Origin: Corynebacterium callunae DSM 20147
GTDB lineage: Bacteria > Actinomycetota > Actinomycetes > Mycobacteriales > Mycobacteriaceae
Direction: 5' to 3'
Assembly (NCBI RefSeq): GCF_000344785.1
Contig: NC_020506.1
Coordinates: 1,488,001-1,552,000, forward strand
DNA length: 64,000 nucleotides
Shown: one piece after another, positions 19,220-31,067 of the stretch
How positions within the stretch are numbered: position 1 is the stretch's first letter
Layout: every line of letters starts with the position of its first letter
Notes under the pieces: generated by a model
Databases searched by the model: none
Told to the model about the DNA's origin: nothing
The model's input: the letters and a program-made list of their open reading frames with translations, nothing else
Translations under genes and position numbers: made by a program

Positions 19220-19264
19220 GCAGGCCAGCCTACAGAAACTTAAATTTATCGGCAGCGTTATTTA

Positions 19265-20110
19265 TTAAGCCAATACATCTTCTTTGCTTAAATCATGGTT
19301 GGTGACAAAATCCACCAGGCGTTCCACGGCACCAATGAGCGTGTAATCCAGATCCCTAAAGGAGTTCACTGCGTTATAGACGCGGTGCCACCCTTCCTTA
19401 GGGTCGGACCAGCCCACACGCTGGCAAATTCCGGTTTTCCAGTCTTCCCCATAGGGAACGTCGGGCCAGGCTTTAAGGCCTAAACGCTCAGGCTTCACTG
19501 CAGCCCAGATATCAATATAGGGGTGTCCGGTTACTGCCACATCGGCAGGCAGTGAGCGAGTCATGCGGGTTTCTTTGGAGCCTTCCACCAGGTGATCGGC
19601 AAGAACCCCGACGCGGCGTCCTGGACCGGGCTGAAATTCAGCGAGCCTTTCTGGCAGGTTGTCTAGACCTTCGAGGTATTCCACGACAATGCCCTCAACA
19701 CGCAGGTCATGGCCCCATACCTTTTCCACGATGGCAGCATCGTGGATACCCTCCACCCAAATTCTGGAAGGGGCTGCAACTTTTGCTTGAACATTGGCCA
19801 CGCGCCTAGATCCAGAATTGGATTTTTGGGGGGCTTGTTTTTCTACAAATCTGGTGAGGTTCACAATTTTTCCCTCCACCATAAAGGCACCTTTGCGCAG
19901 CTTATATAGCGCTTCCCTGCCACGTCGGTCCTCCAGGCGGACAAAATCCCCATCATAAGTGCGCTCAAATCCAACAACTGCACCAACAAAACCATCACCG
20001 CGAACTTCTACAACCAAGCCGGGTTCTGCTGGAATATTAGGGTATTCCGGAGCTCGGCTTCGAGAATGGCCACCAAGGATATCGCCTGCATAAGGATCAG
20101 AGAAACTCAT
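19265..20110 (-). CDS. DUF3097 family protein
   Basis: 281 residues, a conserved actinobacterial family of unknown function. Recognised from the N-terminus (DPYAGDILGGHSRSRAPEYPNIPAEPGLVVEVRGDGFVGAVVG) and the central IWVEGIHDAAIVEKVWGHDLRVEGIVVEYLEGLD, which resembles a TOPRIM-like strand/acidic pattern, followed by GVLADHLVEGSKE. It may be a nucleic-acid enzyme, but this is inference. Divergent from the next gene with only 45 bp between starts. Confidence 0.85.
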   Translation of the reverse strand: MSFSDPYAGDILGGHSRSRAPEYPNIPAEPGLVVEVRGDGFVGAVVGFERTYDGDFVRLEDRRGREALYKLRKGAFMVEGKIVNLTRFVEKQAPQKSNSGSRRVANVQAKVAAPSRIWVEGIHDAAIVEKVWGHDLRVEGIVVEYLEGLDNLPERLAEFQPGPGRRVGVLADHLVEGSKETRMTRSLPADVAVTGHPYIDIWAAVKPERLGLKAWPDVPYGEDWKTGICQRVGWSDPKEGWHRVYNAVNSFRDLDYTLIGAVERLVDFVTNHDLSKEDVLA

Positions 20111-20155
20111 AGTTGTTAACCCTAGCGAATTGCTGCGCTACACTACCCAATCACT

Positions 20156-20932
20156 ATGGATATTCGTGCACAGGTCTACTCGCCTTTACAAAACACCGCC
20201 GTGTGGCTCGGCGCGTGGATTTATGAGTTAGTCCCCACCGAGGATGTTATCGATGCTTTTGTGGATCTCGGCGGACCTCACACCTTTGAAGGTGGTGGAT
20301 TACTTGATTTATTAAGAACCATTAAAGAAACCACAAGAGAGCTTGTCGACGCCCCCTTCCGCGGGCCCGTCATCACTCTTGCGCTTAGCGGGCCTGGCGA
20401 TGCGCCGGCTGTGCCGGCAGGTACGGAAGCTGCACGCCGGGTAAGCCTCTCACAAGAGGGTGCCCTGCTGCTACGTAGCGTCGACAAGCTTAAAAGTTTT
20501 GCCCTGATTCCTAGCCGCGGCAAAGATGCCACCGATTGGGCCTGGATTGAGGTTGAGGGTTTGTTGCCAGCGGGCGCGGAAGTCTCGCCTGGCGAGGCCG
20601 ATCGTTTGCTGTCACAGGCAACTGCGGATGCAGCGAACATTATCGAGTCAAGTGCATATGCTTCACTTGCGCCGAAATCTTTGAAAAATCCGCGTTTGAA
20701 AGTGGGCTCTTTATCTGACTTTTATGACACACCGGGCCTGCCCTATGCCGTGCCGGATCGCAGTGCCAAGCTTTTTGCGCGTGCGGATCGAGTGGCGGCA
20801 ATTATTGAAACGGTGCAAGACACCATTGGTGATCACAGCTTGGATCCACAATTAATCGCCCTGTGGAGGTATATCCGTACTGCGCGTATCGCCGGAGTTA
20901 GCTATGCCCTCGCAGAATTTGCGAGGGCATAG
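20156..20932 (+). CDS. Conserved actinobacterial hypothetical protein
   Basis: 258 residues, no signal peptide or membrane segments, no motif I can name. The stretches SPLQNTAVWLGAWIYE, VSLSQEGALLLRSVDKL and DPQLIALWRYIRTARIAGVSYALAEFARA suggest a soluble alpha/beta protein. It is divergent from the DUF3097 gene and convergent with ferrochelatase, ending 4 bp from its stop. Function is not assigned. Confidence 0.75.
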   Translation: MDIRAQVYSPLQNTAVWLGAWIYELVPTEDVIDAFVDLGGPHTFEGGGLLDLLRTIKETTRELVDAPFRGPVITLALSGPGDAPAVPAGTEAARRVSLSQEGALLLRSVDKLKSFALIPSRGKDATDWAWIEVEGLLPAGAEVSPGEADRLLSQATADAANIIESSAYASLAPKSLKNPRLKVGSLSDFYDTPGLPYAVPDRSAKLFARADRVAAIIETVQDTIGDHSLDPQLIALWRYIRTARIAGVSYALAEFARA

Positions 20933-20936
20933 GATC

Positions 20937-22046
20937 CTAGTTAGCTGCGGGGACTGACTCCGCATTCGGGTTTACGCGCGAAGTTGGGCGCTTGGCAGCC
21001 GTACAGCAACCTTCCGCACATGGCACACCATTAACGGTGCAACCACGCGCGGGGAGCTTGCCAAGCTTTTCGATGGTGCGCTTAAGCTCCACCTCTTCAA
21101 TCAAGTCAGCCACCATCGCGGCAAATTCTGGGGATGGGCCGACGGTGGCCACACGCTCGACCACCATATTGCGCTTCTGGGCTTCTTCCATAAGTTCTGA
21201 ATCAAGATCCCAGATTACTTCCATATGGTCGGAAATAAAGCCCACAGGGCAGACTACGATGGCTTTCTGGCCGTTCTCATTGAGTTCGACAGCGTGATCG
21301 ACAATATCTGGCTCAAGCCATGGAATGCTTGGGCTGCCCGAACGCGACTGCCACACTAGATCAAAATCTTCTATGCCTGCAGCTTGGGCGATAAGCTCTG
21401 AAGCCTCGCGCACCTGCTGAGAATAAAGTGAACCATCTTCCGGGGTGCCAGAGGCTTTATCAGCAGCCAGCGGAATGGAGTGCGCCGTAAAAACAAGGCG
21501 AGCCTCTGCTCGCAGTTCGGCTGGCATCTTCTCAAAAGATTCACGTACAGATTGCGCCATCTGACTAATAAAACGTGGGTGATCATAAAATTGGCGCAGC
21601 TTTGTAAAGGTGATTTCCTTATCCTGGGCGCCAAGGTGGGCAACCATTCCCTGAATATCTTCCTGGTACTGCTTACAACCAGAGAATCCACCCCAGGCGG
21701 AAGTTGCCAAAACTAGGGCATTTTTCACGCCATCGGCAGCCATAAGATCTGCTGCCTCATTGCCAAATGGAACCCAATTTCGATTGCCGAAATAAACTGG
21801 CAAGTCCATGCCTCGGTTAGCTAATTCACGCTCCACGTTGGCAATGATTTCACGGTTGAGCTCATTAATGGGGCTCACACCGCCGAAGTGGTGATAATGT
21901 ACCGCTACCTCATCAAGGCGCTCTGGCGGGATGCCGCGGCCGCGGGTGACATTCTCCAAAAATGGACGAACCTCCTCATGTCCTTCGGGGCCACCGAAAG
22001 AAAGCACGAGGAGGGCGTCATAAGAATCCGAAGATCGAACATTCAT
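20937..22046 (-). CDS. hemH: Coproporphyrin III ferrochelatase
   Basis: Inserts Fe2+ into coproporphyrin III in the actinobacterial (coproporphyrin-dependent) haem pathway; also named CpfC. 369 residues from the ATG at 22046. Recognised by [38 protein letters not shown] with the catalytic histidine, and WQSRSG. The C-terminal cysteine cluster [14 protein letters not shown], with an upstream cysteine, fits the [2Fe-2S] cluster known in actinobacterial ferrochelatases. A longer ORF from 22082 exists, but homologues begin near [13 protein letters not shown]. Confidence 0.94.
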   Translation of the reverse strand: MNVRSSDSYDALLVLSFGGPEGHEEVRPFLENVTRGRGIPPERLDEVAVHYHHFGGVSPINELNREIIANVERELANRGMDLPVYFGNRNWVPFGNEAADLMAADGVKNALVLATSAWGGFSGCKQYQEDIQGMVAHLGAQDKEITFTKLRQFYDHPRFISQMAQSVRESFEKMPAELRAEARLVFTAHSIPLAADKASGTPEDGSLYSQQVREASELIAQAAGIEDFDLVWQSRSGSPSIPWLEPDIVDHAVELNENGQKAIVVCPVGFISDHMEVIWDLDSELMEEAQKRNMVVERVATVGPSPEFAAMVADLIEEVELKRTIEKLGKLPARGCTVNGVPCAEGCCTAAKRPTSRVNPNAESVPAAN

Positions 22047-22115
22047 GCCAAGCAGCTTACCAACTTTTGATTGATAGTGCACTTAGCATGTATCGACTAT
22101 GAGATTTCTTGGATT

Positions 22116-24038
22116 TTAAAGTAGGCGAACCACATTAGGCGTCATGCCAGACCAGCGGACTGGGGAAACCATAACAGTTGAACCTGAGCTTGGAGCCTCC
22201 AGCATTTGACCGTCTCCGAGGTAGATCGCAACGTGCTGAGATGCGCCTGGACCATAGAAAATAAGGTCACCGCGTTCCATCTGTGCTGCTGGAATCTGAG
22301 TTCCATATTGGTACTGATATCCGGTGTAGTGCGGCAATGCAATTCCCACACCTGCAAAGGCATAAAGGGTTAGACCAGAGCAGTCGAATCCGACCTTGTT
22401 GTAATCGCCGTATGAGTCAGCGACACCACCATCGCGAATACCTAAGGTTGGACCATTAGCGTTACCGCCACCCCAGGCATATTGCACACCCAGCTGGCTC
22501 ATACCGCGGGCAATAACTGCCTCAATCTTTGCTTCGCGATCCCCGGTGACAATGGTGGACGCTCCGGAGGTGACATCTTCTAGATCCTCGAGGGAACTGT
22601 CTTCACCTGCGTAAACGCTGTCATCATAATAATCATCTTCGGTGTAGAGAGCGTCACTTGAATCAGAAGTGGAGCCGGTAACCGGAAGCTCTGCAGCAGG
22701 GGTTGGAGTCGCGGTGGTGGAAGGTGCAGACTCAGCTTCTGTTACCTCTGTGTCTTCTGCAGATTCGGTGGATTCCGCAGGAGCTGCAGTGCGTGCGGTT
22801 GCAGGTCCCTGAATTGCTGCGATCTCTGCAGCTGCTTCATCCTCGCCTGTTGGATAAGGATTTTCCGTAGTTGCGTGATCAGCCTGGGAGGCTGCAATCA
22901 CGGCGGCGGCAGCAACTGTTGCAGCTGCAAGTGCTTGGTTTTGCAGCTCCTTTGCGGCGGCATCATCTGCTGCAGCTGCATCGGCTGCGGCCTGTGCTTG
23001 TTCAGCGGCCGCCTGGGCTTCAGCGGCCTTTGCCTGTGCTGCGGCACGATCGTTTGCTTCTTGTTCTGCAGCTTGTGCAGCCTGGGCAGCTGCTGCTTCC
23101 TGAGCTGCCTTAGCCGCAGCTTCCTCAGCTTGGCGCTTTTGTTCAGCAGCTGCAGCAGCTTCCGCTTCAGCCTTCTTACGTTCTTCTTCAGCGCGCTGGA
23201 ATTCCTGGTACTCCGCACGATCACTATTTAGTTGCTGTGCGGCAGTACGAGCCTCAGCGAGGCTTTGCTGAGCCTGATCACGCTGAGCAACCAAGGTGGT
23301 GCGACTGTTGTTGAGCTCATTAATTTGCGCAGAGTTAGTTTCAATAGCACTTTGGGTCTGCTGCTGCTTTTCAGTAGCTTCAGCTTCCCGCTTTTCTGCC
23401 AGGATGCGAGCCTCACGCAGCTCAGATTCCTTATTGGCATTTTCGGTGCGCAATTTATCAAGCTCCGCAACGGCAGCTTGTTCTTTTTCTGCGGTGGTAC
23501 GCAGATAAGTCTGGCGATCTAGTGCATCTTCACTGGCCTCAGTACCTGCGAGTCCAGAAATGCCCTTGGTGGTGCCATTTTGGCGATAAGCAGCGCGTGA
23601 GATCTCATTTAGACGCTCTTGAGCTGCATCAATTTGGCGTTGGGACTCTTCCAATGCAGCTTTGGCAGCGCTGGCGTCTTGACGGGCCTTTTCCGCTTGA
23701 GCCTGGGCATCGTGGAGGTCGACAAGATCCTTGTTCACAGCTTCACGCAGAGCGCCCATCTCAAGTTCCAGGCGGTTAATTTCCGCCTCGGTTGCAGACA
23801 ACGAACTTGCTAGGCGGGCGACTTCCCCATCGCCGGCCTGCACATTTTGCTCTGCTTGAGCAATAGTTTCATCGTCTGGATTAACAGGTTGTGCCACTGC
23901 TGGGGCAAGCCCAGAGATCAAGCTGCCACCAATTGCTACTACTAAAAGTGCCCTCGAGACGGCACCGATGCTTGCCACCTTTTGGGTACGGTTCAGCCCA
24001 GCTCGTGCGTCTCGAAGACTTGATTCTCGTTTGGCCAC
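22116..24038 (-). CDS. Secreted NlpC/P60 peptidoglycan endopeptidase, RipA-like
   Basis: 640 residues. An N-terminal signal (VSRALLVVAIGGSLISGLAPAVAQP) leads to export. Residues about 55-300 form a long coiled coil with an Ala/Gln/Glu-rich extension, then a Thr/Pro/acidic linker. The catalytic NlpC/P60 domain is at about 515-640, with VGFDCSGLTLYAFAGVGIALPH (Cys), QHVAIYLGDGQMLEAPSSGS (His and third polar residue). Such enzymes cut peptidoglycan stem peptides for daughter-cell separation, and the coiled coil is autoinhibitory in RipA. It sits next to ferrochelatase, as in C. glutamicum. Confidence 0.93.
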   Translation of the reverse strand: MAKRESSLRDARAGLNRTQKVASIGAVSRALLVVAIGGSLISGLAPAVAQPVNPDDETIAQAEQNVQAGDGEVARLASSLSATEAEINRLELEMGALREAVNKDLVDLHDAQAQAEKARQDASAAKAALEESQRQIDAAQERLNEISRAAYRQNGTTKGISGLAGTEASEDALDRQTYLRTTAEKEQAAVAELDKLRTENANKESELREARILAEKREAEATEKQQQTQSAIETNSAQINELNNSRTTLVAQRDQAQQSLAEARTAAQQLNSDRAEYQEFQRAEEERKKAEAEAAAAAEQKRQAEEAAAKAAQEAAAAQAAQAAEQEANDRAAAQAKAAEAQAAAEQAQAAADAAAADDAAAKELQNQALAAATVAAAAVIAASQADHATTENPYPTGEDEAAAEIAAIQGPATARTAAPAESTESAEDTEVTEAESAPSTTATPTPAAELPVTGSTSDSSDALYTEDDYYDDSVYAGEDSSLEDLEDVTSGASTIVTGDREAKIEAVIARGMSQLGVQYAWGGGNANGPTLGIRDGGVADSYGDYNKVGFDCSGLTLYAFAGVGIALPHYTGYQYQYGTQIPAAQMERGDLIFYGPGASQHVAIYLGDGQMLEAPSSGSTVMVSPVRWSGMTPNVVRLL

Positions 24039-24380
24039 GTGATCTCCTGTTCAATCCAATTCTTTTCAAAGTCCAGTACCAAAACTTGATAATGCGGTTT
24101 AGACATTGAAAAGCCTGCAATCCATGCAAGCGCGAGTTACCCTTCCCAACTCCACACATATCCAATCTGCAGTGTGATCCACATTCCGCGGCAAGCTTCC
24201 CCGTTTGCCCGAAAAACGCAGTGGAATCTGCCCAAAAGTTAAAGTTTCAAGGCTTTAAACTTGAGAACCACTGTGACTGAACATGTCTAAAGTTTTAAAA
24301 GACGACCCGTGAGTCGATATCTGAACCTTAAGTCACCTAGATAACTTTTGATACATTATTAACATCAGTTACATAACAAA

Positions 24381-24416
24381 AGGCCAGCACGTGCAAGTGT
24401 TTGCATGTGCTGGCCT
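24381..24416 (-). terminator. Strong intrinsic terminator
   Basis: AGGCCAGCACGTGCAA pairs with TTGCATGTGCTGGCCT over 16 bp with one internal mismatch and a 4-nt loop. On the minus strand it is followed by TTTTGTT, so it terminates the membrane-protein gene at 24536. Confidence 0.88.
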
Positions 24417-24442
24417 GCGGTTTTAATGATTTCACAAATTTA

Positions 24443-24458
24443 TGTGAGCTTCATCACA
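24443..24458. promoter_or_regulatory. GlxR (CRP-type) consensus operator
   Basis: TGTGAGCTTCATCACA matches TGTGA-N6-TCACA perfectly, the consensus for the cAMP receptor-type regulator GlxR of corynebacteria. It lies between the 3' end of one minus-strand gene and a terminator, about 400 bp upstream of the NlpC/P60 hydrolase start, so its target is unclear. Confidence 0.55.
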
Positions 24459-24535
24459 AAGTTGGACTTAGTATTTTCTTATCAGATTTACAGCTTGAAG
24501 AATTTCCCGATTTATCCAGTTTTCACATATCAAGC

Positions 24536-25051
24536 CTAAAGGCTTGATAATTGCGCTTTTCGACGCAAACCCCACTGCGCTAGCGCTATCACCACCAATA
24601 GGACGGTTAGCACTACGAGTCCCATCACCGTGACGGCAGTCCAATCAATAGCACCCACACTTGATTGCGTTACATCTTCTATTAAAGCCTGGGCACCAGC
24701 TGCATAATCAGGAGTTGCCAGCATATCGCCTTGACCAATTTCCAACACTGCACGCGAATGAATATCACTTACCACCGCGCCAGATTCCGGCGAACGGACA
24801 ACCACAGTTTCAAAGTCGGTTGTATTTAATAGCTCTTGCGCAATATCGCGCAGATCAGAGGTCATCGGCGGAGTCTTATCTAAATAGACCAACCCTACGG
24901 AGCCGAAGTCTCCCGCCTGCGCCTGCTTAGCCACTCCCACTAAGTCATGTTCAAGTTGAGGATATTCACTAGCAGTATGGGGCCCCACCATTACGGCGTC
25001 CTTATTAAGGTCCTGGGCCAAATCTGCAATATCAATATCTTCAGGAATCAA
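24536..25051 (-). CDS. Membrane protein of the Rv1476 (DUF6676) type
   Basis: 171 residues from a TTG start at 25051, chosen because GGAAGG lies 7 nt upstream and the resulting N-terminus (MIPEDIDIADLAQDL) fits the family. A longer ORF from a TTG at 25240 would enter the aconitase promoter. The soluble part (residues about 1-125, including GSVGLVYLDKTPPMTSDLRDIAQELL) is TPM-like and lies before one C-terminal membrane helix (TAVTVMGLVVLTVLLVVIALA). Function unknown. It is divergent from acn. Confidence 0.75.
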   Translation of the reverse strand: MIPEDIDIADLAQDLNKDAVMVGPHTASEYPQLEHDLVGVAKQAQAGDFGSVGLVYLDKTPPMTSDLRDIAQELLNTTDFETVVVRSPESGAVVSDIHSRAVLEIGQGDMLATPDYAAGAQALIEDVTQSSVGAIDWTAVTVMGLVVLTVLLVVIALAQWGLRRKAQLSSL

Positions 25052-25265
25052 GGGTGAACCTTCCACGGAAAATTGGATCTTAAGAGGCGGGATACGACGG
25101 TCCCCAATATTGATTGGGGGTAATTCAGGGGGTGGAGAGAAGTCACATTCCGCCCCTGGGGGAAGCTTTAAATATTTGCATATCCCCAGCCTGGAGACAA
25201 CTAACAATGTATCAGTCTGTCCTTGTGTGCCGACACTCAATTAATAAACTACCCATCTTGCACAA

Positions 25266-25281
25266 CAGAACGCCCGTACTG
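25266..25281. promoter_or_regulatory. AcnR operator in the aconitase promoter
   Basis: CAGAACGCCCGTACTG matches the published AcnR motif CAGNACnnncGTACTG at every fixed position. A TAGGATAAT -10-like element begins 2 bp downstream, so binding would block RNA polymerase. The gene for AcnR lies downstream of acn at 28417. Confidence 0.85.
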
Positions 25282-25402
25282 TTAGGATAATTGAGACGTA
25301 GGGTTCTTTAATGGCATGTCCGCCGGAAGAATCTGAAGTTTTTCCCTTATCGACCCCGCCCACAGCAAGGCCGAGGGGAATCTCACCCTGGAAAAGTTAG
25401 AA

Positions 25403-28235
<2,833 letters not shown>

Positions 28236-28253
28236 TTAGAAGTTCGCCAAGTG

Positions 28254-28286
28254 TTGGTGCTGCAGGAAGTATTCCGTAAGCACCAA
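28254..28286 (+). terminator. Hairpin after acn
   Basis: TTGGTGCT and AGCACCAA form an 8-bp stem shortly after the acn stop. No T-run follows, so acn and acnR may be partly co-transcribed. Confidence 0.35.
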
Positions 28287-28416
28287 CAACACAAGGGCCC
28301 CATCATTTACAGGCCATGATTGCTAAGTGGTCATGATCTCAAGTGGTGGGGTCCTTAGTGCTACGCCCATTTTCGCTGCCCATTTTCACCCAATCCCCCG
28401 TCCCAAGGAGTCAATC

Positions 28417-28983
28417 GTGACCGTTGCAAGCGGTGATAAGCCCACTAATAGTCGACAAGAAATTCTCGAAGGCGCCCGTCGGTGCTTTGCAGAACACGGC
28501 TATGAAGGCGCAACCGTTCGACGATTGGAAGAAGCAACGGGTAAATCCCGCGGCGCAATCTTCCATCACTTTGGAGATAAAGAAAAGCTCTTTTTGGCCT
28601 TAGCTCGTGAAGACGCAGCTCGAATGGCTGAGGTGGTATCGGAAAATGGTCTCGTTGAAGTAATGCGTGGCATGCTCGAGGATCCCCAACGTTATGACTG
28701 GATGTCTGTGCGTTTGGAGATTTCGAAACAATTGCGCACTGACCCGGTATTCCGTGCGAAGTGGGTGGATCACCAAAGTGTGCTTGATGAGGCCGTAAGG
28801 GTGCGCCTGGCCCGCAATGCAGACAAGGGACAAATGCGTACCGACGTCCCCATTGAAGTACTTCATACCTATTTGGAGACTGTAATGGACGGTTTTATTT
28901 CTCGTCTAGCCACCGGTGCTCCCACCGATGGGCTTTCTGAAGTCCTCGATTTGGTAGAAAATTCAGTTCGACGCACTGATTAA
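28417..28983 (+). CDS. acnR: TetR-family repressor of aconitase
   Basis: 188 residues, the length known for AcnR. The N-terminal TetR HTH covers about residues 10-56 (RQEILEGARRCFAEHGYEGATVRRLEEATGKSRGAIFHHFGDKEKLFLALA). In C. glutamicum AcnR represses acn and senses citrate/isocitrate with Mg2+. I chose the GTG at 28417 because AAGGAG lies 7 nt upstream; a longer in-frame ORF starts at 28327 without such a site. It lies directly downstream of acn and is intact. Confidence 0.95.
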   Translation: MTVASGDKPTNSRQEILEGARRCFAEHGYEGATVRRLEEATGKSRGAIFHHFGDKEKLFLALAREDAARMAEVVSENGLVEVMRGMLEDPQRYDWMSVRLEISKQLRTDPVFRAKWVDHQSVLDEAVRVRLARNADKGQMRTDVPIEVLHTYLETVMDGFISRLATGAPTDGLSEVLDLVENSVRRTD

Positions 28984-29032
28984 GAATAGCCCCAGTTCGG
29001 CAATTTGGTATATAGGAACTAGACTAAGCGGT

Positions 29033-29779
29033 ATGGTTTCAGTTCTATTAGTCCAACCCCGTCAAGGTGAAGCAGTTGCGGCTGCTGAACGTAGAGACTT
29101 TCTCCAGGCAACTGGACTTAAGCCCACAGAACTAACCTCCCGAATGCTTGATAGCACGGACACTGTTATTGGAAGCCTTGCAGGCTTTGATGGCGTGATC
29201 GTGGGCGGTAGTCCACTAAACGCCACCAACTTTGAATACAGCCCCTGGCAGCGCCATGTCCATAAGGAACTTAGTTCCTTAATCGATCAACCTCTGCCCA
29301 CCTTCTTTATCTGTTATGGCAATACCTTTCTCACCTATGTTGAAGGTGGAGAAATTGGTCGAACCCATCCCGAGCCATCCGGCCCGACCACGGTATTTCT
29401 TAGCGAAGCCGGCAAAAAAGATGTGCTCACCCGAGATCTCCCAGATAGCTTTACCTCTTTTACGGGACACACAGAAAACGCCATAAAAGCAGCTCCTGGG
29501 CACCGCGTACTAGCTACTGGACCAACCTGTCCGATTCAGATGATTCGCGCCAATAAATCCACCTGGTCAGTGCAATTTCACGCTGATATGGACGCAGTGG
29601 GAATGAAAAACCGAATGGACTTCTATGCCAATTACGGCTACTTCTCCCCTGCGGATTATGACGATATCATTGCAAGTTTGCCCAGTGTAGATTCAATTTA
29701 TGCAAACCGAGTACTGCGCAATTTTGTCGAAGTTTGCGCTGGCACCCGTCCTGCTGATGGCGCAGAACACCAGGATTAG
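29033..29779 (+). CDS. Class I glutamine amidotransferase-like protein
   Basis: 248 residues with the triad glutamine amidotransferase fold. The nucleophile elbow is FFICYGNTFL (Cys present, but CYGNTF instead of the usual CxGxQ/M). The histidine motif is VQFHADMD, where Asp replaces the usual Glu (QFHPE). It may be a free-standing amidotransferase or a peptidase-like relative. The substrate is unknown. It follows acnR by 49 bp on the same strand, as in C. glutamicum, and is convergent with the SDR-like gene. Confidence 0.85.
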   Translation: MVSVLLVQPRQGEAVAAAERRDFLQATGLKPTELTSRMLDSTDTVIGSLAGFDGVIVGGSPLNATNFEYSPWQRHVHKELSSLIDQPLPTFFICYGNTFLTYVEGGEIGRTHPEPSGPTTVFLSEAGKKDVLTRDLPDSFTSFTGHTENAIKAAPGHRVLATGPTCPIQMIRANKSTWSVQFHADMDAVGMKNRMDFYANYGYFSPADYDDIIASLPSVDSIYANRVLRNFVEVCAGTRPADGAEHQD

Positions 29780-29782
29780 AAA

Positions 29783-30451
29783 TTACTGGATGCTTTTTAC
29801 ATCTTCCACGCCATCGACAAATGGCAATACCCGCGCCTGTGGGAAGCTGTCACGAGCGGCAAGTTCTGCAAGAACTTGAGCCACCAAGATTCTTGAAGTG
29901 CTACGTCCAGCAGCAGCTTCTTGGGTATCGGCAACAACTTCTACGCCTGTGACTTCATCCATGGTCAACGCACTAGGACCAAGAATTAGGTAATCAAGGC
30001 CAGATGCAGCTAAGTGCTCATCTGCTGCCTTCTTCGCTTCTGCATAGGCATAGAAAGAGTTCTCAGGGGCAATAGTATGCTTTGTGGCTCCAACGTAGCT
30101 GACCATCATATAACGAGGGGCTTGCTCACCCAGGCTTGCTGCTCCGTCAATGGAGGCAATCGCTGCATCACGATCAATGGCATAGGTAGCATCTGCACCA
30201 CCCTTGCCACCATTACCGGCACTCCACACCACTACATCGAAGTCTTTGAGCAGTTCCGCCCAGTCGTTTACAGATAGTGCAGTGACATCGCGCTCTAGGG
30301 GCGTAGCCCCGAGCGCCTCAATCTCGGAGCGGTGCTCCGGGTTGCGGTAGAGGGAGGTGACTTGCTGGGCCGCGTCGACAAGCAAAGGGGTTGCCAACAA
30401 CGCAACCCTGCCGTGGCCGCCAATGATAAGGATTTTGGAAGATTTAGTCAT
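29783..30451 (-). CDS. NAD(P)-binding SDR-like (atypical SDR5) protein
   Basis: 222 residues. The N-terminal Rossmann motif is ILIIGGHGRVALLATPLLVD (GGxGxV), followed by VVWSAGNGG. YAYAEAKKAADEHLAASGLDYLILGPSAL contains the YxxxK-like segment. The family includes NAD(P)H-sensing and quinone/sugar-nucleotide modifying proteins; the substrate is unknown. Cytoplasmic. The gene is followed by a downstream convergent neighbour only 3 bp away. Confidence 0.87.
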   Translation of the reverse strand: MTKSSKILIIGGHGRVALLATPLLVDAAQQVTSLYRNPEHRSEIEALGATPLERDVTALSVNDWAELLKDFDVVVWSAGNGGKGGADATYAIDRDAAIASIDGAASLGEQAPRYMMVSYVGATKHTIAPENSFYAYAEAKKAADEHLAASGLDYLILGPSALTMDEVTGVEVVADTQEAAAGRSTSRILVAQVLAELAARDSFPQARVLPFVDGVEDVKSIQ

Positions 30452-30472
30452 AACTCCCCACCGTAGCGCCGA

Positions 30473-30727
30473 CTATTTCTTTCTGCCGAAACTCCAGTAC
30501 AAGGTGGGTCCGATGCCGTTGACAAACGTCAAAAGGAACCACATCCATTTAGGTCCACGGATCTTTTCGGCGGGGCGACGGTAGAGGGAAATCCAGGTGG
30601 CGATTTTTCCGCTGAGTTCCGCAACAACCGCGCCAATAATAGGAAAGCGCTGCTCAGTACTAAGATCTAGCCAATCAGCGCGCAGTGATCGAATGGTGCC
30701 AGGCAAGCTATCAAACTTTTTGCTCAT
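30473..30727 (-). CDS. Small PLDc_N-like membrane protein
   Basis: 84 residues. The C-terminal segment RGPKWMWFLLTFVNGIGPTLYWSFGRKK matches the pattern of the PLD-nuclease N-terminal (PLDc_N) domain, which forms a membrane anchor. The upstream half is charged and helical. I chose the ATG at 30727; the longer frame overlaps the divergent ACT-protein gene. It lies 21 bp upstream of the SDR gene, probably in one operon. Confidence 0.65.
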   Translation of the reverse strand: MSKKFDSLPGTIRSLRADWLDLSTEQRFPIIGAVVAELSGKIATWISLYRRPAEKIRGPKWMWFLLTFVNGIGPTLYWSFGRKK

Positions 30728-30782
30728 GGGGTTGATGATACGCCCAAAGTTTCGTGTCCGCCTCAGGATGTAGCATGAACTT

Positions 30783-31052
30783 ATGTTCGCAATCATGACT
30801 GTCACGGGACAGGATCACACCGGAATTATCGCTGCCGTTTCCACTGCTCTGGCTGAGCTTGAGGTTAATATTCACAACGTTTCTCAGACCATTATGGACC
30901 AATGGTTCACCATGATTTTGCATATCGCATTTGATGAAAATCAGGTTGATATTGCCACCTTGCAGGAAAAAATGAAGCCTGTTGAGGCAGCCCAGGGCTT
31001 GATTATTCGAATCCAGTCTGAGGCTTTGTTCTCCGCGGTCAACGAGATTTAG
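30783..31052 (+). CDS. ACT-domain protein (GcvR-like, UPF0237)
   Basis: 89 residues forming a single ACT domain pair of beta-alpha-beta units (FAIMTVTGQDHTGIIAAVSTALAELEVNIHNVSQTIMDQWFTMILHI). ACT domains bind amino acids or related ligands. It is 15 bp upstream of the UPF0210 gene, a coupling known across bacteria, so the two proteins probably act together. Confidence 0.93.
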   Translation: MFAIMTVTGQDHTGIIAAVSTALAELEVNIHNVSQTIMDQWFTMILHIAFDENQVDIATLQEKMKPVEAAQGLIIRIQSEALFSAVNEI

Positions 31053-31067
31053 GAAACACCGATCTAC

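Larger units (their letters stand above)
24039..24535. other. 497-bp intergenic region: hydrolase promoter, terminator and CRP-type palindrome
   Basis: Contains the upstream region of the NlpC/P60 gene (minus strand), a strong terminator hairpin at 24381-24416, and a perfect TGTGA-N6-TCACA palindrome at 24443-24458. No protein-coding ORF with a ribosome binding site was found. Confidence 0.7.
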
